A stretch of 64,000 nucleotides of DNA from Desarmillaria ectypa (lineage: Eukaryota; Basidiomycota; Agaricomycetes; Agaricales; Physalacriaceae), in NCBI GenBank assembly GCA_030407005.1, contig JAUDYN010000008.1, positions 2,790,001 through 2,854,000 on the forward strand, given 5' to 3'. Position numbers and translations under genes: made by a program. Shown here piece after piece: positions 24,854 to 36,067 of this stretch. Every line of letters starts with the position of its first letter. Position 1 is the first letter of the stretch. Below the pieces are notes generated by a model. That model made no database searches, was not told the DNA's origin, and worked only from the letters and a program-made list of their open reading frames with translations.

Positions 24854-25321
24854 GATACTGGGAGGGTTGCTGCGGACACATTTTGTTTGAACATGGACAC
24901 GTTTGTCAATACATGATGTTACAGTCGAAGAGTGATGGCAGTCGAGTGCTAACAATATCGCCGTCGTCGAGCAAGCGTACAACATGGACGGTCTCTTCCA
25001 TGTAGGAACAGCAAGTGCATGATAGTCGTGCACTCTGGTACGCGTCTACTCAATAACGTGAGCCGGACAGCACGATTGATAAATGATATCGATTACTAGG
25101 TCCGAGGTCAGTTGCGATGGGATATCCTTGAAGCCTAAGTAGTTCGACGAGTATATGTCCGAACGAAATATATAACTCGCTCGATTGGCATCAAACATAT
25201 CTCATTCCTTTGAGTGACTGTCTCATCATCAATTTGAAGAGGTAGTAGCTATCATTGTGGTGATACATATAAAAGGAGATGAAGAAGCTACTTCAGTGCC
25301 TTGCACGCCCTGCCTACTCCT
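24854..25321. other. short convergent intergenic region
   Basis: 3' ends of the hydrolase gene and the aldo-keto reductase gene face each other here. I see no gene or repeat. Confidence 0.4.
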
Positions 25322-27143
25322 TCAAAAGATCGCCGGGAGAGGCTTGTACGGTTCCTCTAGATACTTCACTTCTTCAGTCAATGCGATCTCGGTGGCGCCT
25401 AGATCATCATTCTGTCATCAGGAGCAATCCACAATAAATCAGATGACACACCAATAAGATCTTCAAGGTTAACCACCGACGTCTTCCCAACAATCGGGGC
25501 AGAGATGCCTACAAGAGTACTTTAGCAGTTGCAGGGTGTATGGAAACAAAATATACTGAACCTTCTTTACCCATGGAATAAGCAACAGCGACTTGAGCCG
25601 TCGAAATACAACGCTTTTTCGCTATCTCTTCGACGCTGCAGGAATATCAGCTGGTTGAATAGCGGTAGAGAGAAAAAAAAAGACGACGCACCATTTGATA
25701 ATTATTTCGGTAGCGTCACTTGCCTTGTATATTGTTGCCTAGCTTGCGAAGATCTAAGCTGTATGCAGGGCAGTTTTTCTCGTTCAATCACTTACGGATC
25801 TGTCTCGGTCCGTCGCTGGATGGGCCGTGTGAGCATACTTCGGGCGAGAGGAGACCACGGAATAGACCCGACTCCAAAATGCGGTGTCACGCTCGGGTTT
25901 TGAACAAAGATTTGAGAAGAAGCACAGCAGCCTGACTGTACCTTGAGAGTAAGGAACATCTCACAATCGTCTTCCTGACAGAGAAGGCTGTGATGGTTCT
26001 GCATTGATACGAAGGAGGTCAAATTATGTTGAATTGCATCTACAAACAAATATTAGTCTGATAGTTGCAGAATCAAAAGACAACATACTCTGCATGACAT
26101 GGACTGATGGCCAAGTTAAATATTATTAGTGAGCATGCACCAGCGGCGAGACAAGACTGGTAGCTTACACTGCCACGCGTAACAAGAAGACATGCCAATA
26201 TATCTGACATAACCCCTTGACAACGTCGTGAAGGGCTTGCATCTAGTTTTATAAGCGTATTATAAGTACTGGCAGCACGGAAACGTTGTAGAAGACCGAC
26301 TCGCCATTTCAGAGACTGGCATCTCGGGGTCGAACCGATGGCCTCCAAACATGATATCAGAGAAAGTCGAATGAGAAAGTAAATGACTGGCGCTCACATT
26401 GCAGGACATCAATATAGTCAAGCTGTAAACGCTCCAAGCTGTGCTTGACGCTGTTGAAGATGTGCTTCATGCGACCTCAGTTCTTTTGTCTCAAGACTCC
26501 AGACAAATGCATCGCGCGCGCCAACGAACCTTTCTGCTAAGACTACACTGGTTCACATATCCATTTTTTTTTTCGCTATCGACAGGGGTCGCATATATTT
26601 CTCCAGGCTCTTGCCCGACTGTGAAGAAGAGCTGGGAAAATAAGTCAGCGGCGCTTCAACGTGATTGAGTATCTACACACTTTGGTCATCACGACAATTT
26701 CTTCGCGCGGCAAGTTGTGCTGCTTGATCGCCTTCCCGAGTATAATCTCAGAATGCCCGTTAGAATATATCTGAGAGAGAAAAATAGATCAGTCAATAGT
26801 GTGTTCAGGATTACTGGAACGCTTGCATTGGCGGTGTCGAAAGCATTGACTCCAGCATCATAGCTATGGACCAGGTTAATATATTGAATAGCACCGATGA
26901 AGAGTGTACGAACGCCGCCTTGATGTGTTTGATACCTTCTTCTTCGGGAAGCACCCATACTTGCCAGGCAGGATTGCCGTAGGACATACATGCTAGGGTG
27001 ATCTTGGATACCTTCAAGCCGTAGTTCCCAAGACGAACTGGAGATTTAATTCCTTGGGTACGAATATAAAGAGAAAGAGCAGAATTTGACACACCCTACT
27101 GCATATTAGTTGGACGCATGTTGGAAATGCCAGAGGATGACAT
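25322..27143 (-). pseudogene. aldo-keto reductase with coding lesions
   Basis: NADPH-dependent aldo-keto reductase (AKR) fold; fungal relatives include aryl-alcohol dehydrogenase-like enzymes. Joined segments are GIKSPVRLGNYGLKVSKITL, ACMSYGNPAWQ, AAYDAGVNAFDTAN (Asp of the tetrad), IYSNGHSEIILGKAIKQHNL (Tyr), REEIVVMTKV (Lys), HIFNSVKHSLERLQLDYIDV, HRFDPEMPVSE (His), YVRYIGMSSCYAWQF, AIQHNLTSFVSMQNHHSLL, HFGVGSIPWSPLARSMLT, EEIAKKRCISTAQVAVAYSM and APIVGKTSVVNLEDLIG, ending EEPYKPLPAIF. Lesions: a frameshift in the CCCC run near 26,213-26,216, inside the segment expected to read ALHDVVK-GYVRYIG; an in-frame TAG near the N-terminus (MRPTNMQ then stop); and one intron (26,772-26,826) with a GC rather than GT donor. 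The catalytic tetrad survives, so decay is recent or the lesions are sequence errors. Confidence 0.72.
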
Positions 27144-28090
27144 TGTCCAGCTGAGCTCCAAAGATGTTTATATACTACATGAAATTTTTGTGTCGGGAGG
27201 ACACGACAGTCTACGGCAGAGGGTCATGAACAACACGTAGACGGCCCGCGTTTTCTGATCGAAAAGGTCCTTTAGGCGTGGCTTCTGAAGTCATATACCG
27301 CAGGAAGGGTCACTTGAGACCTTTCGATGTTCCTAAGGGCCAGCCAAGAACTGCCTTATTTTTCCGACTTGAACAGTTGCATCGTGTTCTGCCAACTGAA
27401 TCGTAAGACTTGATGACTGAGTACTGAAGCCAGATAGTGGCATCGTGCACCATAATTCCCGGCCGGACGGTATAGAATGCCAGCTTGTCACAGTCCTAAA
27501 CCCTGCATTCGTTCATTCGGCGAGGTCCAGGACTGTCACAGGTCACTGATCGTTCGCTCTGATCGTAATTATACAGGAACATGCAGTTTTCGGCACGTCC
27601 CTCATGATCGTACCGGGCCGACGGAAAAGAAAAGAAATTTGACTGCAGGTTGTCACGATGGTGTTGTCGTAGAAGCAACACAGAGGAATTGACTAATTTT
27701 TGCTGACCAAGCCAAGTGCTACAGTGCGCTGCCAATGATAAAGCCTTTGGTGAGTACTTCGGTCGATGTGGGGTCATCTGACTAAGGCCTGTCTTGAGTA
27801 GGAATGGGCCGAAAGGCTGCCCGAGATTGTTCTTATCGACCAATAACGCGGGCTATGTATGGCAGAGTACTCTTCTTGTACGGATCTGCTCGAAACAAAT
27901 CTCTGGATCAAGAAAAACTTGAGATAGGCACGATTGTTCGACGGGGCCGTTCTGCTGGAATTATCACATAGAGCCAACATTTTCACCAAACTCGAGAACG
28001 TCTCCATAGAATGCCCAATGGTCTACTTATACGAGGTCATTTCAATGGCATCTCCTTCAGAGGATTTTTTTCAAGTCGTACATCGTCATC
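27144..28090. other. intergenic, nothing recognised
   Basis: Divergent region between the reductase and the P450. A 115-codon minus-strand ORF (27,843-27,496) is not recognised. Confidence 0.35.
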
Positions 28091-30471
28091 ATGCAGCCTA
28101 TCTCATACTACATCGTCGTCCCCACAGTCGCATTCCTTTTTACCGTCATGTTACGGCGCTTCAAGGGGCGCAGATCTGCGGTGCGGGGTATTCGTGGACC
28201 GCCAAGTCCTTCATTGCTCTTAGGTCTGTTTGATTTTGCGCTGTCGTTTAACCGTAATGTTAATACTCGTTGATCAGGTCATGAATACCTTCTTCGTAAT
28301 CGTCAGCACGTAGGCGACTTGGAGATGAAATGGCGTCAACAGTATGGCGCCGTATACCGCACTAAAGGGTGTTTCGCGGTCAGTGGTTCCTGCATATCTT
28401 TCATTAACGACTCTGACGTTTAATGCAGCAAGATATTTTGTCTGTCGGTGACCCTAAGGCGCTGCAGTACATTTTTCATTTTTCTGGATACCGGTTCCCA
28501 AAGACAAGAGACGCCAATCGTACCATTAAGTCGCTCACGGGAGAAGGCATAGCTAGTGTGGGAGGCATATCAATGGATTCTATGTGGTCATCAAGCTTCC
28601 TTGCATAACTGGAGTTTCAGGTGAAATCCATCAACGCCAGCGGAAGATTCTTGGTCCAGCTTTTGCAGCGTCTCAGCTCCGGCTCTTTCTGACAGTCTTC
28701 AGGCATCGGCCATGACGGTGCGACAGGTGCACGAGCTTTGTTGACAGTGTCTAACTCGAATACCCCAGCTTGTAGAGAAGATAAACGAGCGTGTCATGGA
28801 TGGCGGGGTGCTCAATGCGCTTGAGTGGACGAACAAGGCTGCGCTGGATATCATAGGCATTAGTACGGTTTTATCTTACAGTCACTGACGTCAAATTGGT
28901 TAACGGCGCACTCGTTAGCTTCTTTCCGATATCGTTTCAATTCACTCAACGATGGAGAAACTGAGCTCATGATGGCGGTCAATAATGTCTTGTATGTATT
29001 ACCCTCTCTATTTGTGGCATATCTTGCGTACTCTTTTTGTTTTAATAGCGCTGAAGCAGGAATGTGGCCGACATCATTGGAGCTCTTGTACTCTGCACTC
29101 TGGCGCATACTCCCCGAATGGTTGATTTTGACTCTTGAGTGGTTACCTAGTAGAGAGGCCAAGCGGATGAATCGGTTTAGAGATGTCGCGATGAAGGTGT
29201 CCCGGCCTATATTTGAAAGACAGATGAAAGAAGTGGCCAATGAAGTCAATCCTGCTGAAAAGGATATTGTCAATGTTCTCGGTATGTAACGTGAATTTCA
29301 TCATTGCATATCTTTCTCATCTTGTCTCAGTGATGTCTCATCTCAGCAACGATGCGAAGAACATGAGCCGTACGGAAATTGACTCTCAGCTGGCGTACTG
29401 GTTTCACTTTGTGTGACACGTCTACTTTCATTGACTGGCTGAATTCAATAGGACATTTGTCATAGCTGGTCATGAAACCACCGCAAATACCATGGCATGG
29501 CTTCTCTACGAGCTGTGTCTTCATCCTGAGGATCAAGCGAAGATACGTGAGGAGATTGCTCGAACCAAATCGAACACCTTGGGGGCGCTTACTTCGAATG
29601 ACTATGATTCAATGGTCTGGCTAAATGCGTGTATTAAAGTGGGTTGTCGTTCTATGATATATCGTAAGCTTCCAAGTGTTAATTCATGGACTACAATAGG
29701 AAGCTCTGCGTCTTCACCCCCTGTTGTATAGCCTGTTTCGTGAATCAGCCCAAGACGACGTCCTGCCCCTCACGGAGCCTATCACCACCTCAGATGGCAA
29801 ATTATGCTCGCAGATCCCTATTTCCAAGGGACAGGTCGTCATGGCTTCTGTGTACACCTACAATCGGTGTGTAGTTTTCTTTTTTTATTAATGTAGAGTC
29901 GTTAATCGGAACTGTGTTAGGCTTCCGTCTGTCTGGGGAAATGATGCCGAGGAGTGGAATCCCCGCCGGTTCCTTGACAGTCATGACATCAAGAAAACCT
30001 CTCTTGAGGTTTATGCAAATCTGTATGATTTTCCCGCTTTAAGTGTTTCTCCCACTGATATTACCGCAATCGTATGGCAGGCTGACTTCCAGTAAGTGAT
30101 CACATTTTCTGTCTATGGTCTTCATTGATGATTGTACTACTATAGGTGCTGGTATTCGTGGTTGCATTGGGTGAGTGCCTTGAGTGCCACAAGTAATGGT
30201 TCGCCTGACCTATAACTACTCATATCTGCAGATGGAGATTCGCGTGAGTGCACACCAGTTTATCACGTTTTCTGAGATCCAATTGTCTTGTAGCGTCATG
30301 GAACTGCAATCCGTGGTCACAGAGCTCTTGGATAACTTCGAATTCACTATGCCGAAAGGAGCATCTGAATTGCAGCATGGTCCTGCCGGCATAGTGTTGA
30401 GCCCCATCGTTCCAGGAAAGGCAGAGGAAGGACCACAAATTCCCTTGTTTGTAACCGCACTTCATAAATAG
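28091..30471 (+). pseudogene. cytochrome P450 with frameshift and altered heme loop
   Basis: Membrane-anchored monooxygenase. The ATG at 28091 gives a hydrophobic N-terminus (ISYYIVVPTVAFLFTVML) and a proline hinge (GIRGPPSPSLLLG). Joined exons read LEMKWRQQYGAVYRTKGCFA, VGDPKALQYIFHFSGYRFPK, IHQRQRKILGPAFAASQLRL, LVEKINERVMDGGVLNALEW, FNSLNDGETELMMAVNNVL, TFVIAGHETTANTMAWLLYE (I helix), EALRLHPLLYSLFRESAQDD (ExxR), KGQVVMASVYTYNR, LPSVWGNDAEEWNPRRFLDS and SSAGIRGCIGWRFA (heme Cys loop), ending VTALHK. Three oddities: a one-base shift at about 28,700, where LFLTVF should continue into QASAMTVRQ; Ser instead of the Phe that usually precedes SAG in the heme signature; and a likely GC-donor intron at 28,565-28,620. 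Together they suggest an early pseudogene, though assembly error could explain the shift. Confidence 0.78.
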
Positions 30472-31847
30472 GCCTATGGTTGGATACTGGGCTACATCAT
30501 TGAGTGTGATTTAGGAAGTAGGATCGTCTCGGTGAATGGTATAAACGTAGATAGATTGATATGAATGAATTTCTAACGTTAAATTCCTGCGCTTCCTTTC
30601 TTTAAGCATCAATCATCGAAGAATGGCTGGAATATTTATTCTGATGACTGGATATGAGGAGACGAGTTCGTCACTTCGTATGACTACCGGACTTCCTGCT
30701 GTCAGTAGTACTTCGGTCATTTCTACCAGGAACGCGCCAGTGGTAAGAGCAAGTACGTTCAGTTCCTCAGCACACCACTACTTTCGTCTTTCGCTCTGGC
30801 CTCTTGAAAATTATTCTCGATCTCGCTTTTTGGCACGGTGGCGAAAATTGCCTTCCTTCCTCGAAAGAGAATATAGACAAAGTACGACCCAGTTTATGAC
30901 TCAGCTAATTCGTTCGGTTCTTTTTACTATTCCTAGGTTTGGATTCCTTTGCTGTCTTTAAGCTGTCTTTAATCGCATCACCTGTCAATCATCTATAGCC
31001 TTTTAGCTAGTCCCTGAAATGTTTTCAATTTTACATGAGCTGTCACGAAAATTTAGGATCGGAGTAGTTTGACCTTAAGTAAATGTTCGCAAAGTACTTG
31101 CTGTCCTGGTTGCAGAGAACTCAGTCTCTGCTGAGTAAAATTGTAATGATTGCCAACAGTATGGCCATTTCCGACTGACAGATTCTGATGTTTGTTTCAA
31201 ACAAGTATTGGACCACTTTATGCCATTGAACAGCGAGAAACAGGGTGCAGCAATGCAATGTGTGATGGCGGAAGATTGTTGGGTATATCTCTGCTCTTGC
31301 GTGTTTGATGCATCGTTCGCTCCTAATTCTAATGTGATCATCAGCGGATTTACAAAACTGCCATTACTTCATCACTCTAAGCATGAAGGATGGGACAGGA
31401 AATATGAGCATATTGGAGGTATACAGCTGGACACTTCTGAAGCTCAGTGTAGACTCACAACCATAGATACATGAGCTGTTTCAGTAGACCTGTGACCCAT
31501 CAGCCATCCTATGTGAATCATCCTCTGTATTCACATCCTTCCTTCTATAGTAGAGAAATTTATAGTGGCTAGTAACTTTTTCCCCCTGCATTGAATCATG
31601 TTTGTTATCATATCTTGAGTCTCATGCACTAAATTTCCACCTGTTGTTAATCCATCATGAAACCAACATTCATGATTAATGATCACTCTGGAGGTGAAAT
31701 GATCCTGACCATGATATATCATATTAACTAAATTAAAAGTTCTCTTTATTCCTTTGACCATGATGATGATGTATTTGTTAATTGTTTTTAACTGATTTTT
31801 ATTGATGCAAGGACCAGCATTTCAGGTGCTTTCAGCCATATGTGCCT
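30472..31847. other. transition from gene region to transposon island
   Basis: CpG is ordinary up to about 31,400 and then disappears. ORFs at 30,623-30,961 and 31,208-31,474 (plus) are not recognised. No terminal repeat or target duplication marking the boundary was seen. Confidence 0.4.
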
Positions 31848-33480
31848 TCACCTGAGTTGAACATTGCATGTTCTACATTTTTGTTGTCTGATATCTCTTG
31901 CCTCCCATTGTTTGTGAAGCCATTCTGAAATACCATTGTCAGGATCAGAATGTCCTCTGACCAGCATTACACTGTTGTTGTTTATGCCAGTATTCAGGGT
32001 ATTGTGTCCAGTAGAATATTCTAATACAGATGTCCATATGATCTCTTTTGTGGTAAAGATGCAGTCAAGAAGATCACCTATGCATGTGAAACTTCTAAAG
32101 TGGAGGCATACTGGATAGTGTCTGGCCAGATTTCTGTGAAACATATCTCTGGCTGCCTCTAGTGTTATTTCACCATCATCATGCTGTTGAAACAAGCTGC
32201 TCAAGATTTTTAACCATTGTTCATTAAGCTGTTTGAAGCTTATGTCTCATGATACTATATTTTGTCTCTACATATTGTACAGTATACTTAACAATGCATC
32301 ATATGCACAGCTGTTGTTATTCCATGCTAAACTTTTAGGTGAGTATAAAGAGCTTAGTCTTTACTCATTATTTATATGCAATTTCTTACATATATGCTCA
32401 TCTGGGTCTTGATGTGACACACATCTTTTTTAGGAGGGTTTATCACTTTTATTATTTTCATGTAGTTTCTTATATGCATATTGATCCAGATCCTTCTACA
32501 ATAAACCTCTTTTCTTAGGGGGGTTAGTCTCTTTTTCATAAGATGTGATCTTTAATTCATTCATTCTATAGTATATACTATACTGAAAGTGGTTTCTTTC
32601 AGTGATCATACTTGCATTCATGTTTTCTTTACTCACTGCAGCATCATCAATGATACATTCACATGTGCTTAGTTTGATGAATCCTTTAACAGGTATGAAC
32701 TTATTATTTTCTAAGTTTTTATTTTGTATAATGATCTGCCAATTGATATTAGAATATTCATCTTTTATAAAAGGATTATTTTTACTCCATCTGATAGATG
32801 AATATACATGAGGAGGTATATAACACACACTTTTTACTTTCCAATATGACTTAATTTAATCAGTACATGTGAGTCCTAATACTCTAGGGTCCAGCTGTGA
32901 CTTGTATCAAAGCTTTGTGATATTGTCTAATAGTTCAAACTCTCTAAATTCTTGCCTTAGTGCATTGCTTGTTTGACCTTGTACTTTAGCTGACATGTCT
33001 CCTCTCCATTTTTGTAAGATTAACATGTCTAAAGCTGTGGTGTTATGTGATAAATAAGTGTACAGGGCTTAATGTGATCTACACTTTGCAATGCCCACTA
33101 CATTATAAGGTCTGGTCTTGCCTTAAGATGCATAATCAGTCATTATAAAATTTGGCAATACTTCAATTTGTTCTCTGATAATAATAATATGTTCTCTTGA
33201 TGGCAGGTTAACTTCTAGTGCTATCATTGATAGAGTGAGTGGTACTACATTTAATGGCAAGCCATCTAACTGCACATTTGTTGGTGTGCTGTTCAGCCTT
33301 ACAAAAAGAGTATCTAGTATTTGTTGATCTTTATTTCCAATAGTAGATTGTCAAGCACACGCTGTGGCTTCTTGACCTTTAGTTGTACATAATTCTGTTG
33401 CATTATTGTATCTAATTATTATTGGTAATCCTATGTATAATCTTAATTTTCTAGGTAACTGTTGTGATATAGTCTAGAGT
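31848..33480 (-). pseudogene. relic of a mobile-element Pif1-like helicase fused to a cysteine-peptidase-like domain
   Basis: Read on the minus strand with interrupting stops, the stretch gives QQLPRKLRLYIGLPIIIRYN, NATELCTTKGQEATACA, QQILDTLFVRLNSTPTNVQL, PNFIMTDYAS-stop-GKTRPYNVV (helicase motif V; CAA changed to TAA), CRSH-stop-ALYTYLSHNTTA (motif VI region) and GQTSNALRQEFREFELLDNI. Downstream it continues VYSSIRWSKNNPFIKDEYSN and then SLAWNNNSCAYDALLSILYN with TGG changed to TAG. This last block resembles the Cys-peptidase-like tail of helicases found in Agaricomycete mobile elements. It ends LRGHS...QQKCRTCNVQLR-like sequence at 31,848. Assignment to SF1B/Pif1-type helicase is by motif; the element class (Helitron-like or other) is inferred. 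CpG is almost absent. The N-terminal Walker motifs are not recognisable upstream. Confidence 0.55.
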
Positions 33481-34319
33481 GGTTGGTCTCATAATATAGC
33501 CTGTAGTTTGTTACTGATATCTTATGAGTGTATAAGTCTATTCCTTTAGCAAAATCCAGATAAATTCTCTCTGGTATCTCTGACCTTAGTGTATTTCAGA
33601 GGGTCATTTGAATAGAATTCTATCAGTTCTTGACCACTTTTATTAGAGTGACACCCACTGAGGCAAGAGTAGTATAAATAAATATAATATGAGTATAGCA
33701 TATAGCTTTAATTTAAATAGTATACTCATATTATTTAGGTGTAAAGTCTCAGTGTTTTTACTTGGCATTACATGCACACCTCAGCAGTGAATAGCTCACA
33801 TAAATTGATAGAAGAAGATAATATATTGAGAAGACTTTATGCTACATTGATCTATAATATAAAAACTCAGCTGATATAAAAACTACTAATAGATGTCACT
33901 CTAAACTGAGAATCACTAAGGCTGAACCTTCTGTGCAGTTCTCAGCCAAAGAGGAATAAACTCTTTACCCTTATGAAATATTGAATTAAGAATAGTAGCA
34001 CAACAACTAATTAAATAAAGATAGTTTACTATAGCAGTGGCACCACAATGGAATTAAATCTACAGAGCCTAATAAGAAATTGTGCACCCTGTGGAATGGC
34101 AGGGCCAGGCTTTGTCAAGAAGAGAAGATCAAGTGGAATGACAGGTGGCAACTCAGAATACTGAGTAACCTATTGGTTAGAACCCTGGTGACTAACATGG
34201 TATGCAAGAAAAAGATGTTCAGGATGAAGCAGTTTTATTTTCAGTATTTATATTTCATATAACTAGCAGTAAATTAAAAAAAAGTGGTAGTTACAGGTAG
34301 ATAGAAAGCTTTCAGACTC
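33481..34319. other. CpG-free AT-rich DNA, nothing recognised
   Basis: Probably the upstream remainder of the helicase relic or other decayed transposon DNA. No domain could be read in either strand. Confidence 0.35.
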
Positions 34320-34865
34320 CCACAATCATAATATGAAGCTAGCATGCTAGTGTAACAATGAAGAGAAATTTATTTGTAGCTTCAAGCAAAAGAATAGTAT
34401 TAATTTTAGAGTTATATTGAACACTTTGAGGGCTCACAAGACACATTCTGTATATAAGTGACTGAGTAGTTTATTTCAGATGATAATTAATTGCACTTGA
34501 CTAAGAGAATACAGTATTATGATATATATATGTGAATTTGTGTTTTGTGAAAACAAGTGCTATAAACCCTGAGTTATTACAAGTGGCAGAGGGTCAAACT
34601 CTTGTCAATACTTGTTGAGGTTATTGGTTTATTTCCAAGTAGTATAGGTTCAAACCTTGTAGCTTGTGAATATATTTTTGTATTCTATGTCTCTCCAGAT
34701 TGTATAAGTTAGAACTTTGTGGATTTACAAACAGGTCTGAAGTGTTTTCTACTTAGAGCATAAGACTTTGAGTCATGCTAAGTATATTGTAAATATTGTG
34801 GACACTTGGGTGTAGTGTGCTGAAGAAGCCTTGTATACTTTAAGTTAAAAATATAACAGTGTAAA
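34320..34865 (+). repeat. left arm of a large inverted repeat
   Basis: The reverse complement of this segment aligns over its length with 35,100-35,640. Matching landmarks include ACTCTAAAATTAATACTATT (in reverse complement) from 34,390-34,440 with 35,550-35,570, and the GGTTTGAACCT/GAGTTTGAACCT block from 34,640 with 35,350. The arms are diverged by many transitions. Possibly two LTR-like copies in head-to-head orientation. Confidence 0.65.
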
Positions 34866-35099
34866 AACACTAGTTCACCCTTACTTGTACTAACACATAC
34901 AAATCCTGAGTAAGTTCAGGGGGGAGGTGTGCAATGTAAGCACATAACAACTATGGTAGTAAAAGATTTCTTATTCATGACAATATATAATAGTGTAGTA
35001 ACTTATAATAATTCTCTAATTTTAAAGGCTTTTTATGACAGAAGGTGAGTAGTTTGTATCACTCAGCCTCAAAACAAATAAAATTTCTTGAACCAGCAG

Positions 35100-35640
35100 A
35101 TGCTCCATAAGAGCATATAATCTTCAAAAGATATTGTATACTATACTCAAGTATCCACTATATCACACAATATACTTAATATAACTCTCATTCTTATGCT
35201 CTCAGTCAAAAACTATTCAAACTTATTCATAGATCCACTGGATTCTAATCTATGTGATCTAGAGAAACACAGAATACAGAAACATGTTCATAAGCCACAG
35301 AGTTTGAATCTATGCCACTTGAAAATAAACCAAATAACCTTAATGAATATTAATAAGCCAAAGAGTTTGAACCTCTACCACATGCAATCACTCAGGATTC
35401 ACAGATGTCATTTTTCAAAATACAATTCACATACACTTATCACAAATACTGTATTTTCTTATTCAAACAGAATTAATTTTAGTCAAAACAAAGCTACTCT
35501 ATTGCTTCTAAGCAGGATATACCTTGTAAGCTCTCAAGGTGTTTAATATAACTCTAAAATTAATACTATTCTCTCACTTGAAGCTAAAAACTAATTCTTC
35601 TTTATTATTATATTACCATGCTGGCTTCATTATACTGCAC
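35100..35640 (-). repeat. right arm of a large inverted repeat
   Basis: Partner of 34,320-34,865 with a spacer of about 235 bp. The outer end abuts an LTR-C copy. No coding capacity. Confidence 0.65.
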
Positions 35641-36067
35641 CAAAATTTGGCTTCTATCTTGCTCAAAGAGCAAGATAGTACTACTCTCCATAGGACTAAC
35701 AACACCCCACCTGCTCAATTAATAGGAATATGAGACTACCATCTGCACTACTATCCATCATTGATAGCATACTAAAGGAATAAAATTTTTATCCAAGCCT
35801 CCAGCTTAGCATACTTTAGCAGCCTTGCACCTAATATTGCTAGTGAACAGTATGAAAGCTTGTTGCTATTATTTAGAACTTGCTCTTAAACCTCAAACTC
35901 TTGAAAGAATATTGAGTCCCACTTTCTCACTCTTCTACACTATCAGAAGTGGATCTGTACTAATCTGAAGCAGATGATTCTTGCACCTCTCTGTATACTT
36001 ACTATATACAAAAGATCTTGCAAAAGCAAACTGTAATTCTCTCACCAGAGAGTTTTCCAGCCTTATA
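35633..36067 (+). repeat. LTR-C copy 2 (partial, decayed)
   Basis: Aligns with 40,085-40,837: shared blocks include ATCCAAGCCTCCAGCTTAGC, CATACTTTAGCAGCC, TGAGTCCCACT and AAAAGATCTTGCAAAAGCAA, ending CCTTATA where the other copy has TCTTACA. Its 5' half carries internal deletions. No primer-binding-like sequence follows, so it is a solo or 3' copy. Confidence 0.7.
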
